In this document: in pieces, positions 43,178 through 54,573 of the stretch | Layout of the letters: each line of letters starts with the position of its first letter | Numbering within the stretch: position 1 is the stretch's first letter | NCBI GenBank assembly: GCA_015179125.1 | Contig: WHVA01000220.1 | Coordinates: 62,001-126,000, forward strand | Source of the DNA: Gautieria morchelliformis | Taxonomy: Eukaryota; Basidiomycota; Agaricomycetes; Gomphales; Gomphaceae | DNA length: 64,000 nt | Direction: 5' to 3' | Program-made: the position numbers and the translations under genes | Notes under the pieces: generated by a model | What the model saw: only the letters and a program-made list of their open reading frames with translations | Told to the model about the DNA's origin: nothing | The model's database searches: none

Positions 43178-46100
43178 CTACTGACTAGGTGCTTGACCTG
43201 CGAATGGTGCTGAAATGTACTCGACAGTGTCTGCATCCCACACACGGATCGTGCGGTCAAAAGACCCGGAAACTATGAGCTTGCCATCCTGCGAGAACGC
43301 CACCGACGTGACCTTGTCAGCGTGGCCTTTGAATGGTGCTGAAATGACCTCCCCGGTGTCTGCATCCCACACACGGATCGTCTTGTCATATGACCCGGAG
43401 ACGATGCGCTTGCCGTCCTGCGAGAACGCCACCGATGCAACGCAGTTTGTGTGGCCTTCGAACGGGGCTGAAATTACCTCACCAGTGTCTGTGTTCCACA
43501 CACGGATCGTTTTGTCATAAGACCCAGAGACGATGCGCTTGCCGTCCTGTGAGAACGCAACCGACGCGACCCAATGGGTGTGGCCTTCTAATAGTGCTGA
43601 AATTACCTCACCGGTGTCTACGTGCCACACACGGATCGTCTTGTCAAAAGACCCGGACACGATGCACTTGCCGTCCTGCGAGAACGCCACCGACGTGACG
43701 CAGTCGGTATGTCCTTCGAATGGTGCTGAAGTGACCTCCCTGGTGGCTGAGTTCCACACACGTATCGCGTTGTCATAAGACCCGGAGACGATGCGCTTGC
43801 CGTCCTGCGAGAACGCCACCGATGTGACCTTGTCAGTGTGGCCTTTGAATGGTGCTGAAACGACCTCCCCGGTCTCTGCATTCCATACACGGATCGTCTT
43901 GTCAAAAGACCCAGATACAATGTGCTTGCCATCCTGGGAGAACGCCACCGACGTGATGCAGTCGGTGTGGCCTCCTAATGGTGCTGAAATGGCCTTCCCG
44001 GTCTCCGCATTCCACACACGGATCATGTTGTCTGCCGACCCGGAGACGATGTGCTGTCCATCCTGCGAGAATGCCACCGACATGACCCCGTGGGTGGGGC
44101 CCTCGCAATGTGCTGAAATTACCTCACTGGTGTCTGCGTTCCACACACGAATCGTCTTGTCAAAAGACCCGGAGACGACACGCTGGGCGTTCTGCGAGAG
44201 CGCCACCGATGTGACGCAGTTGGTGTGGCCTTCGAACGGTGCTGAAATTACATCACCGGTGTCTTTGTTCCACACACGGATCGTCTTGTCATAAGATGCG
44301 GAGACAATGCGCTTGCCATCCTGCAAGAATGCCACCGATGTGACGCAGTCGGTGTGTCCTTTGAATGGTGATGAAATGACCTCCCCGGTGTCTGCATTCC
44401 ACACACAGATCGTGTTGTCTGCAGACCCGGAGACGATGTGCTTGCCGTCCTGCGAGAATGCCACCGACATGACCATGTCGGTGTGGCCTTTGAATGGTGC
44501 TGAAATGGCTTCCCCAGTGTCTGCATTCCACACACGGATGGTGTTGTCGTAAGATCCAGAGACGACACGCTTGCCGTCCTGCGAGAACGCCACCGACGCA
44601 ACGCAGTCTGAGTGGCCCTTGAACGGTGCTGAAATTACCTCACTGGTGTTGGCGTTCCACACGCGGATCGTCTTGTCATAAGACCCAGAGACGATGCGTG
44701 TTCCATCCCCAGATAACGCCACTGATGTGACGCAGTCAGTGTGGCCCTCGATTGGTGCTGAGATGACCTCCCCGGTGTCTGCATTCCACATACGGATCGT
44801 CTTGTCAAAAGACCCGGAGACGATGCGCTTGCCGTCCTGCGAGAATGCCACCGACGTGACCCAGTCGGTGTGGCCTTTGAATGGTGCTGAAATGGCCTCC
44901 CCGGTGTCTGCATTCCACACACGTATCGTGTTGTCTTCAGACCCAGAGTCGATGCGCTTGCCGTCCGGTGAAAATGCCACCGACCAGACGGACAAGGTAT
45001 GACCTACCGGAATGGTTTGAATAGGTGGCCACGTCATCGCTTTCCCGGTCTCGATGCGGAGTAATCGTGGAAATCGTGGAAGGTAAGTCTTCGACAGTTT
45101 CGACCTTTCAGGTGCAAACGGGAGTGCCGACAAATAAAGATGGGGAGCACTCTGCGAGATTACACTCCCAAAAGCAGCTACAAACTTCCCGGCATCCGTT
45201 GCGAATGCTGTAGTGCCATTATCCTGAAGATGATCAGACTCACGTCTGAGCTCGTCTATCAAGGCATACCACGTGCTCACCTGGCTCCAGACAATGATCG
45301 ATGAGAGTGCTGCGGATGCATCGAATACCTTCTTGATCAAACTCAAAACTTCTAGCCAGTAGAGTAGCTTGGTCTCTAAGAAATCCTTGACTTTTGCATC
45401 CATACCCGGTGTCCAGGTGGTGGCGTGAATATGGTCCGCCCAAAAATGGCAAGAGTACGAAAGTTGTGAGGTTATATACTTCTTCGTCTGTGTTGCCAAG
45501 TCGACAATATTGTCGTTACGCAGATGTGATGTTTCAAGCCGACAAATGTTGAAAAAAAATTCATCCTTCATCATGCGCAAACATGAGAGCGGAAGGCCAC
45601 CAAGATGCGTAGGTGTGTCAATGTAGTATGGTCCACTCCGGCTGTGATCTGTCAAGAAATCACGAAAAGAGGTGTGTAGCAGACTGATTGTGCCAGATTC
45701 TTGAGAAGGCAGGCTCAGCAGAGAACCCATAGGTCCAACTATATCATGAACCTCGGTACCCAAGTCGTCTTCCTTGCACAATTTCTGCAGGGCAGACATC
45801 GAGAGCGGTTCTCTGGTGGCAAGCATGCAGCCCATCACCAAGTGAAACCGATGCCTGCAGTCATCATCATCCGTCAAGTCATCGTCATCCATCAAGTCAT
45901 CGTCATCCCCGAATATCTGCTTGAGAACACTGAGATATAGCTGATCCAGCCCACTGAGGTTCTTGGCCAAAAGTCTCTGCAGTTGGTTAACAGGATCCTG
46001 ACCATACTTCCCATCTCCTTTGATAAAACGACAAGCCGTGGATGCCCATTGAAAGTGACCCTCTGCTTTCTGAACTAATAATCGACACCAGTCACTGTTA

Positions 46101-47872
46101 GGCCATTTACGCTTGAGGGACGTAATATGACCTAGTTGGTCTTTCACAAAGCGAGAGACGTCGTCGGCAGGGTTGGGGTCAATATCCTTTATGGACCTGG
46201 ACAGCACATGCTTCTTCCCAAGAAGGGCGTCCCGTATGTCTTTTTCAGCACGTGAAGTGATAAGAAGGCGGAGATTAGATGGCAGTTTTGCTGCTTCACC
46301 GCCGAGGACAGACAAGAGACCCTTGCGAGATTCCTCGTCTCCGCTCTCGTCCAATGCATCAATGACGATCACCGTCGGTCCAACGGCGGTTAGGCCCTGA
46401 GCGGGACCTAGAATGAACCTCTCGAACTGCATGCTAGGCACGAATGTGGTCCGAAGTTCTCACGTCTCCCGAACCACTTTCAATAACGATGCCTTGCGTT
46501 CCGGATCTAGATCAGCCAGACCACGAGCAATTGTGCTGAAGACATTTTTTGGGGAGCGTTCTGCCTGATGAGCGCGGTCAAAACAGTACGAAGATCCGAG
46601 ACGTTTGAGCCTGTCAAATCGTCGAGCGACCTCGTGAGCAACCGCAGATTTGCCAGCACCCGCGACATCGTTCAAGAAAAATATCCCGGGGGTGTCATTG
46701 CTGTCCTGGTTGACCCAATCGCAGATCTCCCCAACAACTTTCTTGTGAGTACCCTGCAGACAACCTTTTTTAGGATCGCAACCAGCTCCCGCTGCGTGGG
46801 GCATGTCATTAAGCTGAACTTCGCCAGCTGGTTGCAAGGTGTATTAGCCTCGGGAAAGGCCCCAAATCAAGAAACTCACAGAGGTTGCCGACGACATCCA
46901 GAACACGTAGTACAGTGATTTCAGTATGGATGACGGCATTTTCCTGTAATGCCAACCTGAGTTTGTTGAACGTGTCCTGGTATTGTTTGACCTTGCTGTC
47001 GACATCCGACACGAGATTCTTTGCGGTTCTTTTCCCTGAATAAAGATCATCAGCCATGGCATCCTGACACAATGGGTCCAACATACAGAAATTCTTGTTT
47101 TTGGCATAGTCGTGGATAAAATAACTACACTCTACTGTCTGATTCGTCAAGGATACGAGAATTGGCCTTTGCGATTCAACTTTCTTCAACGGCTCGGCCA
47201 AGTGGACGAATGTATAGGCGTCTCCCATGGTTTTCGTCAGCTCATTGATGCCATCGTCCCGGTCCTTCTGAGCGATGATCGTCTAGCCAGACATCAGCTA
47301 TGGTACTCAGCTGGTGCATGAGATAGATCTACCTTTGGCACACTAGACAAAATAGACCAAGCCATTTTCGTGTAAGGATGGACCTAGAATCGTGTATATG
47401 AGATGACCTGGGAGACCGCCGGCATTTGAACCATACCTTGGAGATACCATCCACGATCTCGGTAAACAGCTTGATCTTCTCCAAAAGTGGATCCCAAGCC
47501 GCCATTATTGGGATGACTGTATTATTGGTGGTGGAAATGATGCTGTCGACCACATTCCCTGCACCAATAATTCGGGACAGCGCGGGGTTCATATTATCGA
47601 GCACTGTCACTTTGCCGACTGCTTCGTTCAACTGGCCCTCCAGCGCCTCGTCGGACGTCCCGAAAGACGTGATGGTGAACTCTAGGACAGTCTGAACATC
47701 ATGCATGTTCCCGGCCTTATCGCATTTACGCAGTGTGCAAGGAACGGCCGCTGTGTTCGATGATTACGTCTGCACTCAGTCGTTGAGCGACAAGGACTGA
47801 CCTCCAGTTGCTCCTTCTGTAAGCAGTAACTCAATCCGTTCCTTCGCACCGCCAATGTACTCATCCCTAACA
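43178..47872 (-). pseudogene. NACHT-WD40 NLR (STAND) gene, 5'-truncated, with in-frame TGA
   Basis: Exons run from ~47872 down. A C2-like N-terminal remnant (FVRDEYIGGAKERIELLL, AVPCTLRKCDKAGN) comes first. A helical region follows (HPYTKMAWSILSSVPK, TIIAQKDRDDGINEL, TVECSYFI). Then NACHT: Walker A NDVAGAGKSAVAHEVA, Walker B TVIVIDALDES and sensor LRLLITSRAEKDI. Last is a WD40 domain of 14 repeats. Fungal NLRs of this design act in non-self recognition and programmed cell death, with the WD repeats as sensor. Defects: a TGA at 46460-46462 between Walker A and B in an otherwise continuous frame, and loss of the N-terminus where Helitron helicase sequence starts. The TGA lies in a GTGAGA..CTAG stretch, but a 30-nt intron would be too short. 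Confidence 0.9.
43199..45006 (-). repeat. Fourteen in-frame 129-bp WD40 repeats
   Basis: Each unit encodes 43 residues of the pattern GHTxxVTSVAFSQDGKRIVS then GSxDxTIRVWNADTGE. Repeats are nearly identical apart from a few positions, such as the residues after GHT (DC, NC, DW, DM, DK, HW) and after GS (YD, FD, AD). This high internal conservation is known from fungal HET/HNWD NLRs, in which repeats are reshuffled and recognition positions diversify. Confidence 0.93.
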
Positions 47873-49497
47873 AATGACTGTTGCCCTCTGCCTCTTACCA
47901 CTTGGAACTCATTCAAGAAACACTTCTCCCGTGACTTCCTACACAGCCAAGATGGCAACCATGACTTCGCAGACACCGCTGCTCTCTATGAATTATCCAA
48001 GTCCTTGGATGAACATGGAAAACAATTGTCTGACTTTGGTTTACCAGAACCACGTCTTCGTGGAAGTGAAATCCAACACGAACTCCTGCAATGGTCTGCA
48101 AATCCCAGTCTCCTCCACCACCGCTCCCAAATATGCCAGGCATCATTCAACTCTGAACAACAAAATATCTTTGCTGAAATAGAACATGCTGCAGACCCTA
48201 AAATGCCTTTACGATTATTCGTTGATGGACCCGCAGGTCGTGGTAAAACATTCCTGACCAACACTGTTTGTGATTCATGACGCAGCAAACAAGAATTGTA
48301 TTACCCACTGCTACTTCAGCTTTTGCGGCACAGGTTTATCCTGGCAGTAGGACAACACATGCTGCTTTTAAAGTCAGTGAAATTGGATTCCATTCTTTGG
48401 TATGAATGCTAACCTTTCTATCTCAAGGTTCCAGTCAATGAACTATGTGAATTCCTTTGTTCCCCTATTGAACCTGACGATTCGCGTGGACAACTATTAA
48501 AAGAAGCTTCCATCATCATTTGGGATGAAGCACCCATGGCAAACCGTGCTGTTCTCGCATGCGTCAATGACACCCTTCAACGTGTTATGCAAAACTCTCT
48601 TCCTTTTGGAGGAAAGATCATCATCCTTCTAGGTGATTTTCGTCAAACATGTCCTGTCGTCCGTAAAGGTTCAAAAATGGATGTTATTGATGCCTCAATC
48701 CGCAGTTCACCTCTGTGGAGAGACTTTGAAATCCGTTCATTGACAACTCCAATCCGTAATGCAGATGATCCTGATTTTGCTGCTGCTGTTGATCTCATAG
48801 GCAATGGCCCATCTTCCAAGGTTTTGTTGAATATCATTGAATGTATCTCAACTACATCAGATGTTGTCGACTTTGTCTTTCCTTCCCATATATTGGCTAA
48901 TGCAGCTCAATGCCTCACACATTCCATCCTTGCACCCACAAATGCTCAATGTGATATGTATAACTCCATATGCCTTCACTACTTGAACACTCCTGAACAC
49001 ACATATACCACAGCCGACTCTATTAAAGAACTGAAGACGCCAATGTCCTATCACCACAACCAATCCTTGACTATGTTGCCCGCCAAACTCCTCCTGGTTT
49101 GCCATGCCACTCCCTCTCCATCTGCCTAGGTGGTCTATATTGCATAATGCGCAACTTTTCCATTGCGCGTGGCTTGGTCAAGAACTGTAGAGTGGTTGTC
49201 ACTCACTTAGGAAAAAACCTCGTGACTGTCAACACCCTCCGTGTCCATGCAGGTCTAAACTACATTGACAATGAAAACATCCTCCTTCCTCGCATCACAT
49301 TCACCTCTTTGTTGCCCTCTACAGGCCACACTCTTCTCCGCAAGCAATTCCCTCTGTCACCTGCATATGTGACTACCTTCAATAGCTGTCAAGGTCTTAC
49401 CCTTGATCGTGTGGCCATAGATCTTTCCACTCCTGTTTTCTCCCATGGTCAACTGTACACCGCTTTGTCACGTGTGCGTCATAGAGATGATGTCTGA
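47873..49497 (+). pseudogene. Helitron-type PIF1 helicase relic
   Basis: It starts inside the protein, at a stretch containing SLDEHGKQLSDFGLPEP. It continues through Walker A FVDGPAGRGKTFLTN, a normal intron (48373-48427), the Walker B region IIIWDEAPMA, LLGDFRQTCPVV, the middle domain and the C-terminal FNSCQGLTLDRV and YTALSRVRH blocks. Frameshifts occur near 48280 and 49060. The Rep nuclease and everything upstream are missing, exactly where NLR sequence begins on the other strand. No hairpin-CTAG terminus was found after 49497. Confidence 0.88.
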
Positions 49498-49704
49498 GTT
49501 CACTTTCCATCAGGCAAGGACTTGCTGGAGTGAAGCGCAGGCCAGGCTTGTTGATGCAAATAGCGAATGTGAAAGCAGTATGGCGACGAATATTTTGGCA
49601 AGATATTCGCTGGTTCAGGAAGCCATTCGCTGGTTGAGGAGGTCATTCGCTGTGTGTTGGGGGATGATTCGCACAATAAACGAATCATGACACATACCCA
49701 CATA

Positions 49705-49813
49705 GTACACTGACTGGATACAGCGCAAGGTTGAAGGCAGATGTACGACGATCAGTTTCAATGACCACAGCACCCCGATGATGGAGATAGGGCACAGGAT
49801 GGACCAAGGATGT
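49705..49813 (+). pseudogene. LINE reverse transcriptase, 5' piece before copia B
   Basis: Encodes RKVEGRCTTISFNDHSTP and then MEIGHRMDQGC, the start of the conserved RT block that continues with LLSPIAYQFYN after the copia insertion. The piece begins abruptly near 49705. Confidence 0.75.
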
Positions 49814-50303
49814 TGTGGGCAACTAGGGGGCTATGGCAGGGAAGGTTCGGTAGAGTTCTTAGAAAGCTAGAATCAAATATACTCTCTCAGTGAATTTATT
49901 GTCACTGATGTATTAATACAATACCTAGAATCAAATATACTACATGATTTTCAGTCAACATGCTATGTAAATATGAAGAATACTACTCGCCTCTCTCAGT
50001 GAATTTATTGTCACTGAGAGAGGAGTGTAATCCTGTCTCAGAAGGCATATACTTGCACCCGGCCCTTTAGCGCCCAAGGGCTCGCGCGTCGAAGTCATTT
50101 CAAACTCCGCTGGGTGCAGCCGCCTGTGAAAGTAGAAATAACAGAATGAAATGGAGAGATAGAGAGTGACTGGAAAATTTCGAAAATAAACAGAGAAATG
50201 GATGCATGGTACAAGAACAATGTGAGAAACAATTGGAAACACCACACAATAAATTGAACATATTATGCTTGATTTTGGTGCAGGAGCATAAATGCACCCA
50301 ACA
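49814..50303 (-). repeat. 3' LTR of copia element B
   Basis: 490 bp, full length, with both copies of the CTCTCAGTGAATTTATTG direct repeat. A polypurine tract adjoins it at 50304. Confidence 0.95.
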
Positions 50304-50316
50304 CGCCCCCTCAAGC

Positions 50317-53300
50317 TTAATATATTCCGATTTTCTCGTTGAGGATTCTCACTCTAGGACTAGGAAGTCCTTTAGTGAGAAGATCGGCTAGCATGTGTTC
50401 CGTTGGTAGGTACACAAGCTTAATTTCTTCATCTTCGACTATATCTCGGATGAAATATAATCTAATGTCGAAATGCTTGGTCCTCGTGTGTTGTTGAGTG
50501 CCATAGACAATGGCAATGGCTGATTGATTGTCTGAATAAAGTTTGATGGGACAATTCAGCGGTTGGAATACTTCAGAAATAAAGTGGCGCATCCATAAGG
50601 CTTCTTTGCTCGCATGAGTCAGAGCAACGAATTCGGCTTCAGTTGATGATAGGGCTACTATGGATTGTTTTTGACAACTCCATGATACTGTCCCTCCATC
50701 AATCTGAAAAATATAAGCCGAGTATGAGTGCCTGTGCTCTTGAGAAGCCCAATCCGCATCTGAATACCCAATGAGGCCGTCTCGATTTTTCCCAAGTGTC
50801 AATTTGTAGTCCATCGTGCCTTTTAGATATTTAAAGACACGTTTGACTGCATGCCAATGTGTTGGACCTGGGTTTTCGAGGAATTGAGAAAGTAATGACA
50901 CTGCGAATGCAATGTCTGGTCGAGTGGCTACTGCTGCCCACATCAATGATCCTATCGCTTGTCTGTATGGAATTTTCGACATCTTCTGCTTGTCTTCGTC
51001 TATGGAAGGGCTTTGGTCTCTGGATAATTTAACGGCTGGGTCGAGAGGCGTGGAAAATGTTTTGGCATCATCCAGATTGAATTTTTTGATGATTTTCTGG
51101 ATGTATGTGGCTTGTGATATTGCAATCGATTTGTTATTCCAATCTCTTTCAATTTTGAGGTTCAAAAGCCAGTGAATCTCACCTAGATCTTTCATACTGA
51201 AGATCTGGGCAAGATCATGCTTTACCCCATCGAGGATTTGTTGACTCTCAGCTGTGATAGTGAGGTCATCTACTGCTGTCGCAATAATCGCATGCCCTCT
51301 CGGTCCACGTCTACAAAATACAGCTCCATCCGAAGCTGATTTAGTGAATCCTAACTTGAGAAATTCACCACTCAGACGTTTGTACCATTCCCTTCCAGAT
51401 TGTTTGAGGCCATAAAGTGCTTTCTTCAGCAGGAGGACATCATCTTTGTCTCCGGTCTCATATCCATACGGCTGTCTCATGTAAATAGGTTCTGGCAGTG
51501 TAGCATTCAAATACGCACTGTCCACATCCATTTGGTGAATAGGCCAGTTATTCCTGGCAGCAATGGCACATATAATCCGTAAGGAAGTCATCCGAGCAAC
51601 AGGTGCATAGGTTTCATTGTAGTCCACTCCAAAACTTTGTGTAAAGCCTTGGGCGACCATCCTCGATCTAGGTGTGATGGGTTCACCTTCTGGATTGCGT
51701 TTCCAGACGAATACCCATCTATTTCCGACAATATTTGCCCCAGGAGGTGGTTTAACCACTTCCCATACACCTTTGTCGAGTAGCACCTTATACTCTTTAT
51801 CCATCGATGCTTTCCACATAGGATCATTTAAGGCTTCATCTGCATTGCTAGGCTCGGTCTGATTTAAATCCGGCAGCACATTATCTTTGTTTTGATCAGA
51901 GGTCGAAAGTGTACTGATGGCAAGGTTATAATCACTGATGCCGTCAGTGACAGAGGATAAATCTTGTTCGAATAATTTGTCTTGATGGTCCTCAATGTCC
52001 TCGTAAGCTAGTGTAGTGATATCTGCACCAGCATGTCTCTTAGCTTGAGATCTTGTTACGGGACCACTTGGGGCCGGCTGCACCTGTTGTTGACGGATCC
52101 TTTCACTTCTCCTTATTGGAGCACCTTCTTTAGGTCTGACATCAACAGTCTGACTGGGTTGCAGCTCTTTCAGACGTTCCTCTGGTTCATCATCATCAAT
52201 TTCCTCGATCTTTGCCTCTTCGCTGACTAAGCGGCTAGGCATAGGTGCTGGCGCCGAGATGGCCTGTACCATTTTTCTGGACGTAGGTAGCTGTGACTCT
52301 TCAATAGAAATGATTGGAGCTTTGCCCCCCTTCATCTCTGAGTCAAATATAACATTCCGCTCGACAGAAACCTTCTGAGAGTCAGGCCAGTAGATGCAGT
52401 GACCATGGCTCTGTCCAGAGATTCCTATCCACCGAGCTCTTTTGGCACGGGCTGCTAGTTTGTTTCCCTCTTTGACTTTAACGTAGACTTCAATTCCCCA
52501 CACGTGTATGTCTTTCAGGTTCGGTTTCTCGTGATGGATCATTTCAAAAGGGGTTTTGTCTGGCAAAGCTCTTGTGTGTGTCCGATTCCTAAGATAGTTG
52601 GCGTGCAAAATTGCATGCCCCCATAGAGTCTTAGGAAGACTTGATTCCAATAGCATGGCACGAGCTCTTTCAACTAGAGTTCGGTTTAAACGTTCAGCAA
52701 CACCATTTGACTCTGGGGTGTCGTGCACGGTTAACCGATGCTTCGTGCCTTGCTTGGCTAAATGCTGTTCAAATTCTGAGCTTGTGTATTCGCCCCCTCT
52801 GTCGGAAACAAGTGCTTTGATGTGCATATTCCTCTGTCGAAGCATCAAGGCCTCGTAGAGTTTGTATTTTGAAAATGCTTCCGATTTGTTTGCCATCAAA
52901 TAGATAACCGATTCTCTTGAGTAGTCGTCAATGAAAGACACATAATAGGATTTCTTGTCAATTGTGGAGTGTCTCGCTGGTCCCCAGACATCAGAATAAA
53001 TTCTGTCCCCGAATTTTGATGATCGGCTTCTGGGTTCCTGAGGAAGTGATTTACGTGCAATCTTCGCCTGAATGCACGCATCGCAAACAACCTTGTCACC
53101 TTTTGAGCTCAATTCAATGCCTAATATCATGCCACGGTTGAGCAAGTGCTGTAGGGACTTTTGTGAAATGTGCCCCATTTTTTGATGTATTTCCATGGCT
53201 GATGCGCATACATGCGCTTCGGCACTTGTGTGTTGTAAATCAAATCGATATAAGCCATTCAGCTTCGGTGCTTGCATCAATATCCTGCCTTTACGATTGG

Positions 53301-54567
53301 ATATTGTGCATTTCTGATCAGCTATTTGTGTGTTATAGCCTGCATCATCGCACCGGCCGATCGAGATGAGGGTAACAGCCATTTTTGGCGCGTAGAACGT
53401 ATCCTTCAATGTAATGTTCACAGTCTTATCTCTAACCTTGTTAGATAGCATGAGTGAGCCTGAACCGAAGGCATCAAAAGTGCCTTTGTTGGCTGCACGA
53501 ATTGTGCGCGGCTGTGAGAATGGACTGTAATCCCTCAATAAATTCTTGTGAGGGGTCATATGTGCGGTTGTTCCAGTGTCGAGGATAACAACAGTGTCCA
53601 GAGATAAACTACTCAAATTAGAGCAGTCGAAGTTGGCGAAAGCGGCTGGACTGCCACTCTCATCCTCCTCAGAGGACACTTCTTCGGCAACATTCGCCTT
53701 GGCTTTGCCCTTCTTCTTTTTGGCTTTCGCTTTCTTCTTCTGACGTGGCCCCTGGCCTTCTTTACCACCTCCTTTAGCCCAGCAACTTTCTATAGCATGT
53801 CCAGGCTTGTGGCAATTAGTGCATGCAAGCACCTTCGGGTCTTTCCGGCCCTTCTGCCCTTTCGTAGATGAACCAATAAATGCCTGCTCTTCTTGTGAAA
53901 TATTGAGAGTCTTTCTCCTGTCGTATTGAGCCTTTAGTACTCTGATAATATCATCAGGCACTAAGGGCATTCCACATTCTTCGAGCGACGTGGTAAGGGC
54001 ATTCATAACTGCCTCATAGGAGGGTGGAAGTGATGCAAGGATAATGTCGGTGAACTCTCCTTCAGAAATTCTGGCTCCCATCTCATCGAGACGAGCATAG
54101 AGGTCTTGGGCCTTGTCCAAGTGATCTCTCAAGTCTCCATCCTCAGGACACCTCATACTGCGAAGCTGTCTCTGTAGGTTGGTGAGGACCATCTTGGGCT
54201 TTTTGGTCATCTCATTGACCAATGCATCCCAGACTTCTTTTGCGGTATGTCTCTTCTGTAGCATCAGAGCTAGTGACTCTGACACTGAGACGATTATTTG
54301 GGTTTTTGCCTGTCCTTCTCTGGCAAGATACTTCTCCAGCTTCTCCTCAGCCTTCTCTATCTGAGTTTCCTCAGCTTCTGTAAGAATATGGCCTGGGGGC
54401 ATGACTGGAGGATCAGGAGGTCGAATGGCTCTCCCTTCTATATGCCTGAGTAGATTTTTGGACTCAAAATAACTTGTGAGAGTAGCTCGCCACAGAGGCC
54501 AATTACTTCCATCTGTTGCAAGCTTCTCCACACCCAAAAGCTTCTGCGAAGTGTCTGCGGGGCCCAT
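50317..54567 (-). CDS. Copia gag-pol polyprotein, element B (intact, 1416 aa)
   Basis: Collinear with the element A protein, with scattered substitutions only. The gag knuckle is CTNCHKPGHAIESC, protease LDTGTTAHM, and the integrase zinc motif ends CDACIQAK, as expected (element A has CNAC). DDE core, RT (TAVDDLTI) and RNase H are all present. The start is the ATG at 54567, 6 nt inside the LTR edge. No disabling change is seen in the ORF, so it could supply proteins even though its own 5' LTR is shortened. Confidence 0.97.
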   Translation of the reverse strand: MGPADTSQKLLGVEKLATDGSNWPLWRATLTSYFESKNLLRHIEGRAIRPPDPPVMPPGHILTEAEETQIEKAEEKLEKYLAREGQAKTQIIVSVSESLALMLQKRHTAKEVWDALVNEMTKKPKMVLTNLQRQLRSMRCPEDGDLRDHLDKAQDLYARLDEMGARISEGEFTDIILASLPPSYEAVMNALTTSLEECGMPLVPDDIIRVLKAQYDRRKTLNISQEEQAFIGSSTKGQKGRKDPKVLACTNCHKPGHAIESCWAKGGGKEGQGPRQKKKAKAKKKKGKAKANVAEEVSSEEDESGSPAAFANFDCSNLSSLSLDTVVILDTGTTAHMTPHKNLLRDYSPFSQPRTIRAANKGTFDAFGSGSLMLSNKVRDKTVNITLKDTFYAPKMAVTLISIGRCDDAGYNTQIADQKCTISNRKGRILMQAPKLNGLYRFDLQHTSAEAHVCASAMEIHQKMGHISQKSLQHLLNRGMILGIELSSKGDKVVCDACIQAKIARKSLPQEPRSRSSKFGDRIYSDVWGPARHSTIDKKSYYVSFIDDYSRESVIYLMANKSEAFSKYKLYEALMLRQRNMHIKALVSDRGGEYTSSEFEQHLAKQGTKHRLTVHDTPESNGVAERLNRTLVERARAMLLESSLPKTLWGHAILHANYLRNRTHTRALPDKTPFEMIHHEKPNLKDIHVWGIEVYVKVKEGNKLAARAKRARWIGISGQSHGHCIYWPDSQKVSVERNVIFDSEMKGGKAPIISIEESQLPTSRKMVQAISAPAPMPSRLVSEEAKIEEIDDDEPEERLKELQPSQTVDVRPKEGAPIRRSERIRQQQVQPAPSGPVTRSQAKRHAGADITTLAYEDIEDHQDKLFEQDLSSVTDGISDYNLAISTLSTSDQNKDNVLPDLNQTEPSNADEALNDPMWKASMDKEYKVLLDKGVWEVVKPPPGANIVGNRWVFVWKRNPEGEPITPRSRMVAQGFTQSFGVDYNETYAPVARMTSLRIICAIAARNNWPIHQMDVDSAYLNATLPEPIYMRQPYGYETGDKDDVLLLKKALYGLKQSGREWYKRLSGEFLKLGFTKSASDGAVFCRRGPRGHAIIATAVDDLTITAESQQILDGVKHDLAQIFSMKDLGEIHWLLNLKIERDWNNKSIAISQATYIQKIIKKFNLDDAKTFSTPLDPAVKLSRDQSPSIDEDKQKMSKIPYRQAIGSLMWAAVATRPDIAFAVSLLSQFLENPGPTHWHAVKRVFKYLKGTMDYKLTLGKNRDGLIGYSDADWASQEHRHSYSAYIFQIDGGTVSWSCQKQSIVALSSTEAEFVALTHASKEALWMRHFISEVFQPLNCPIKLYSDNQSAIAIVYGTQQHTRTKHFDIRLYFIRDIVEDEEIKLVYLPTEHMLADLLTKGLPSPRVRILNEKIGIY

Positions 54568-54573
54568 AACCCT

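Noticed and set aside
43215..45002. Plus-strand ORFs of 80-167 codons opposite the WD40 repeats
   Set aside because: Periodic antisense shadows of the 129-bp repeats.
46442..46471. A 30-nt intron (GTGAGA..CTAG) in the NLR
   Set aside because: Too short compared with all other introns here (about 50 bp or more), and the stretch aligns with coding sequence in this NLR family; retained only as an alternative.
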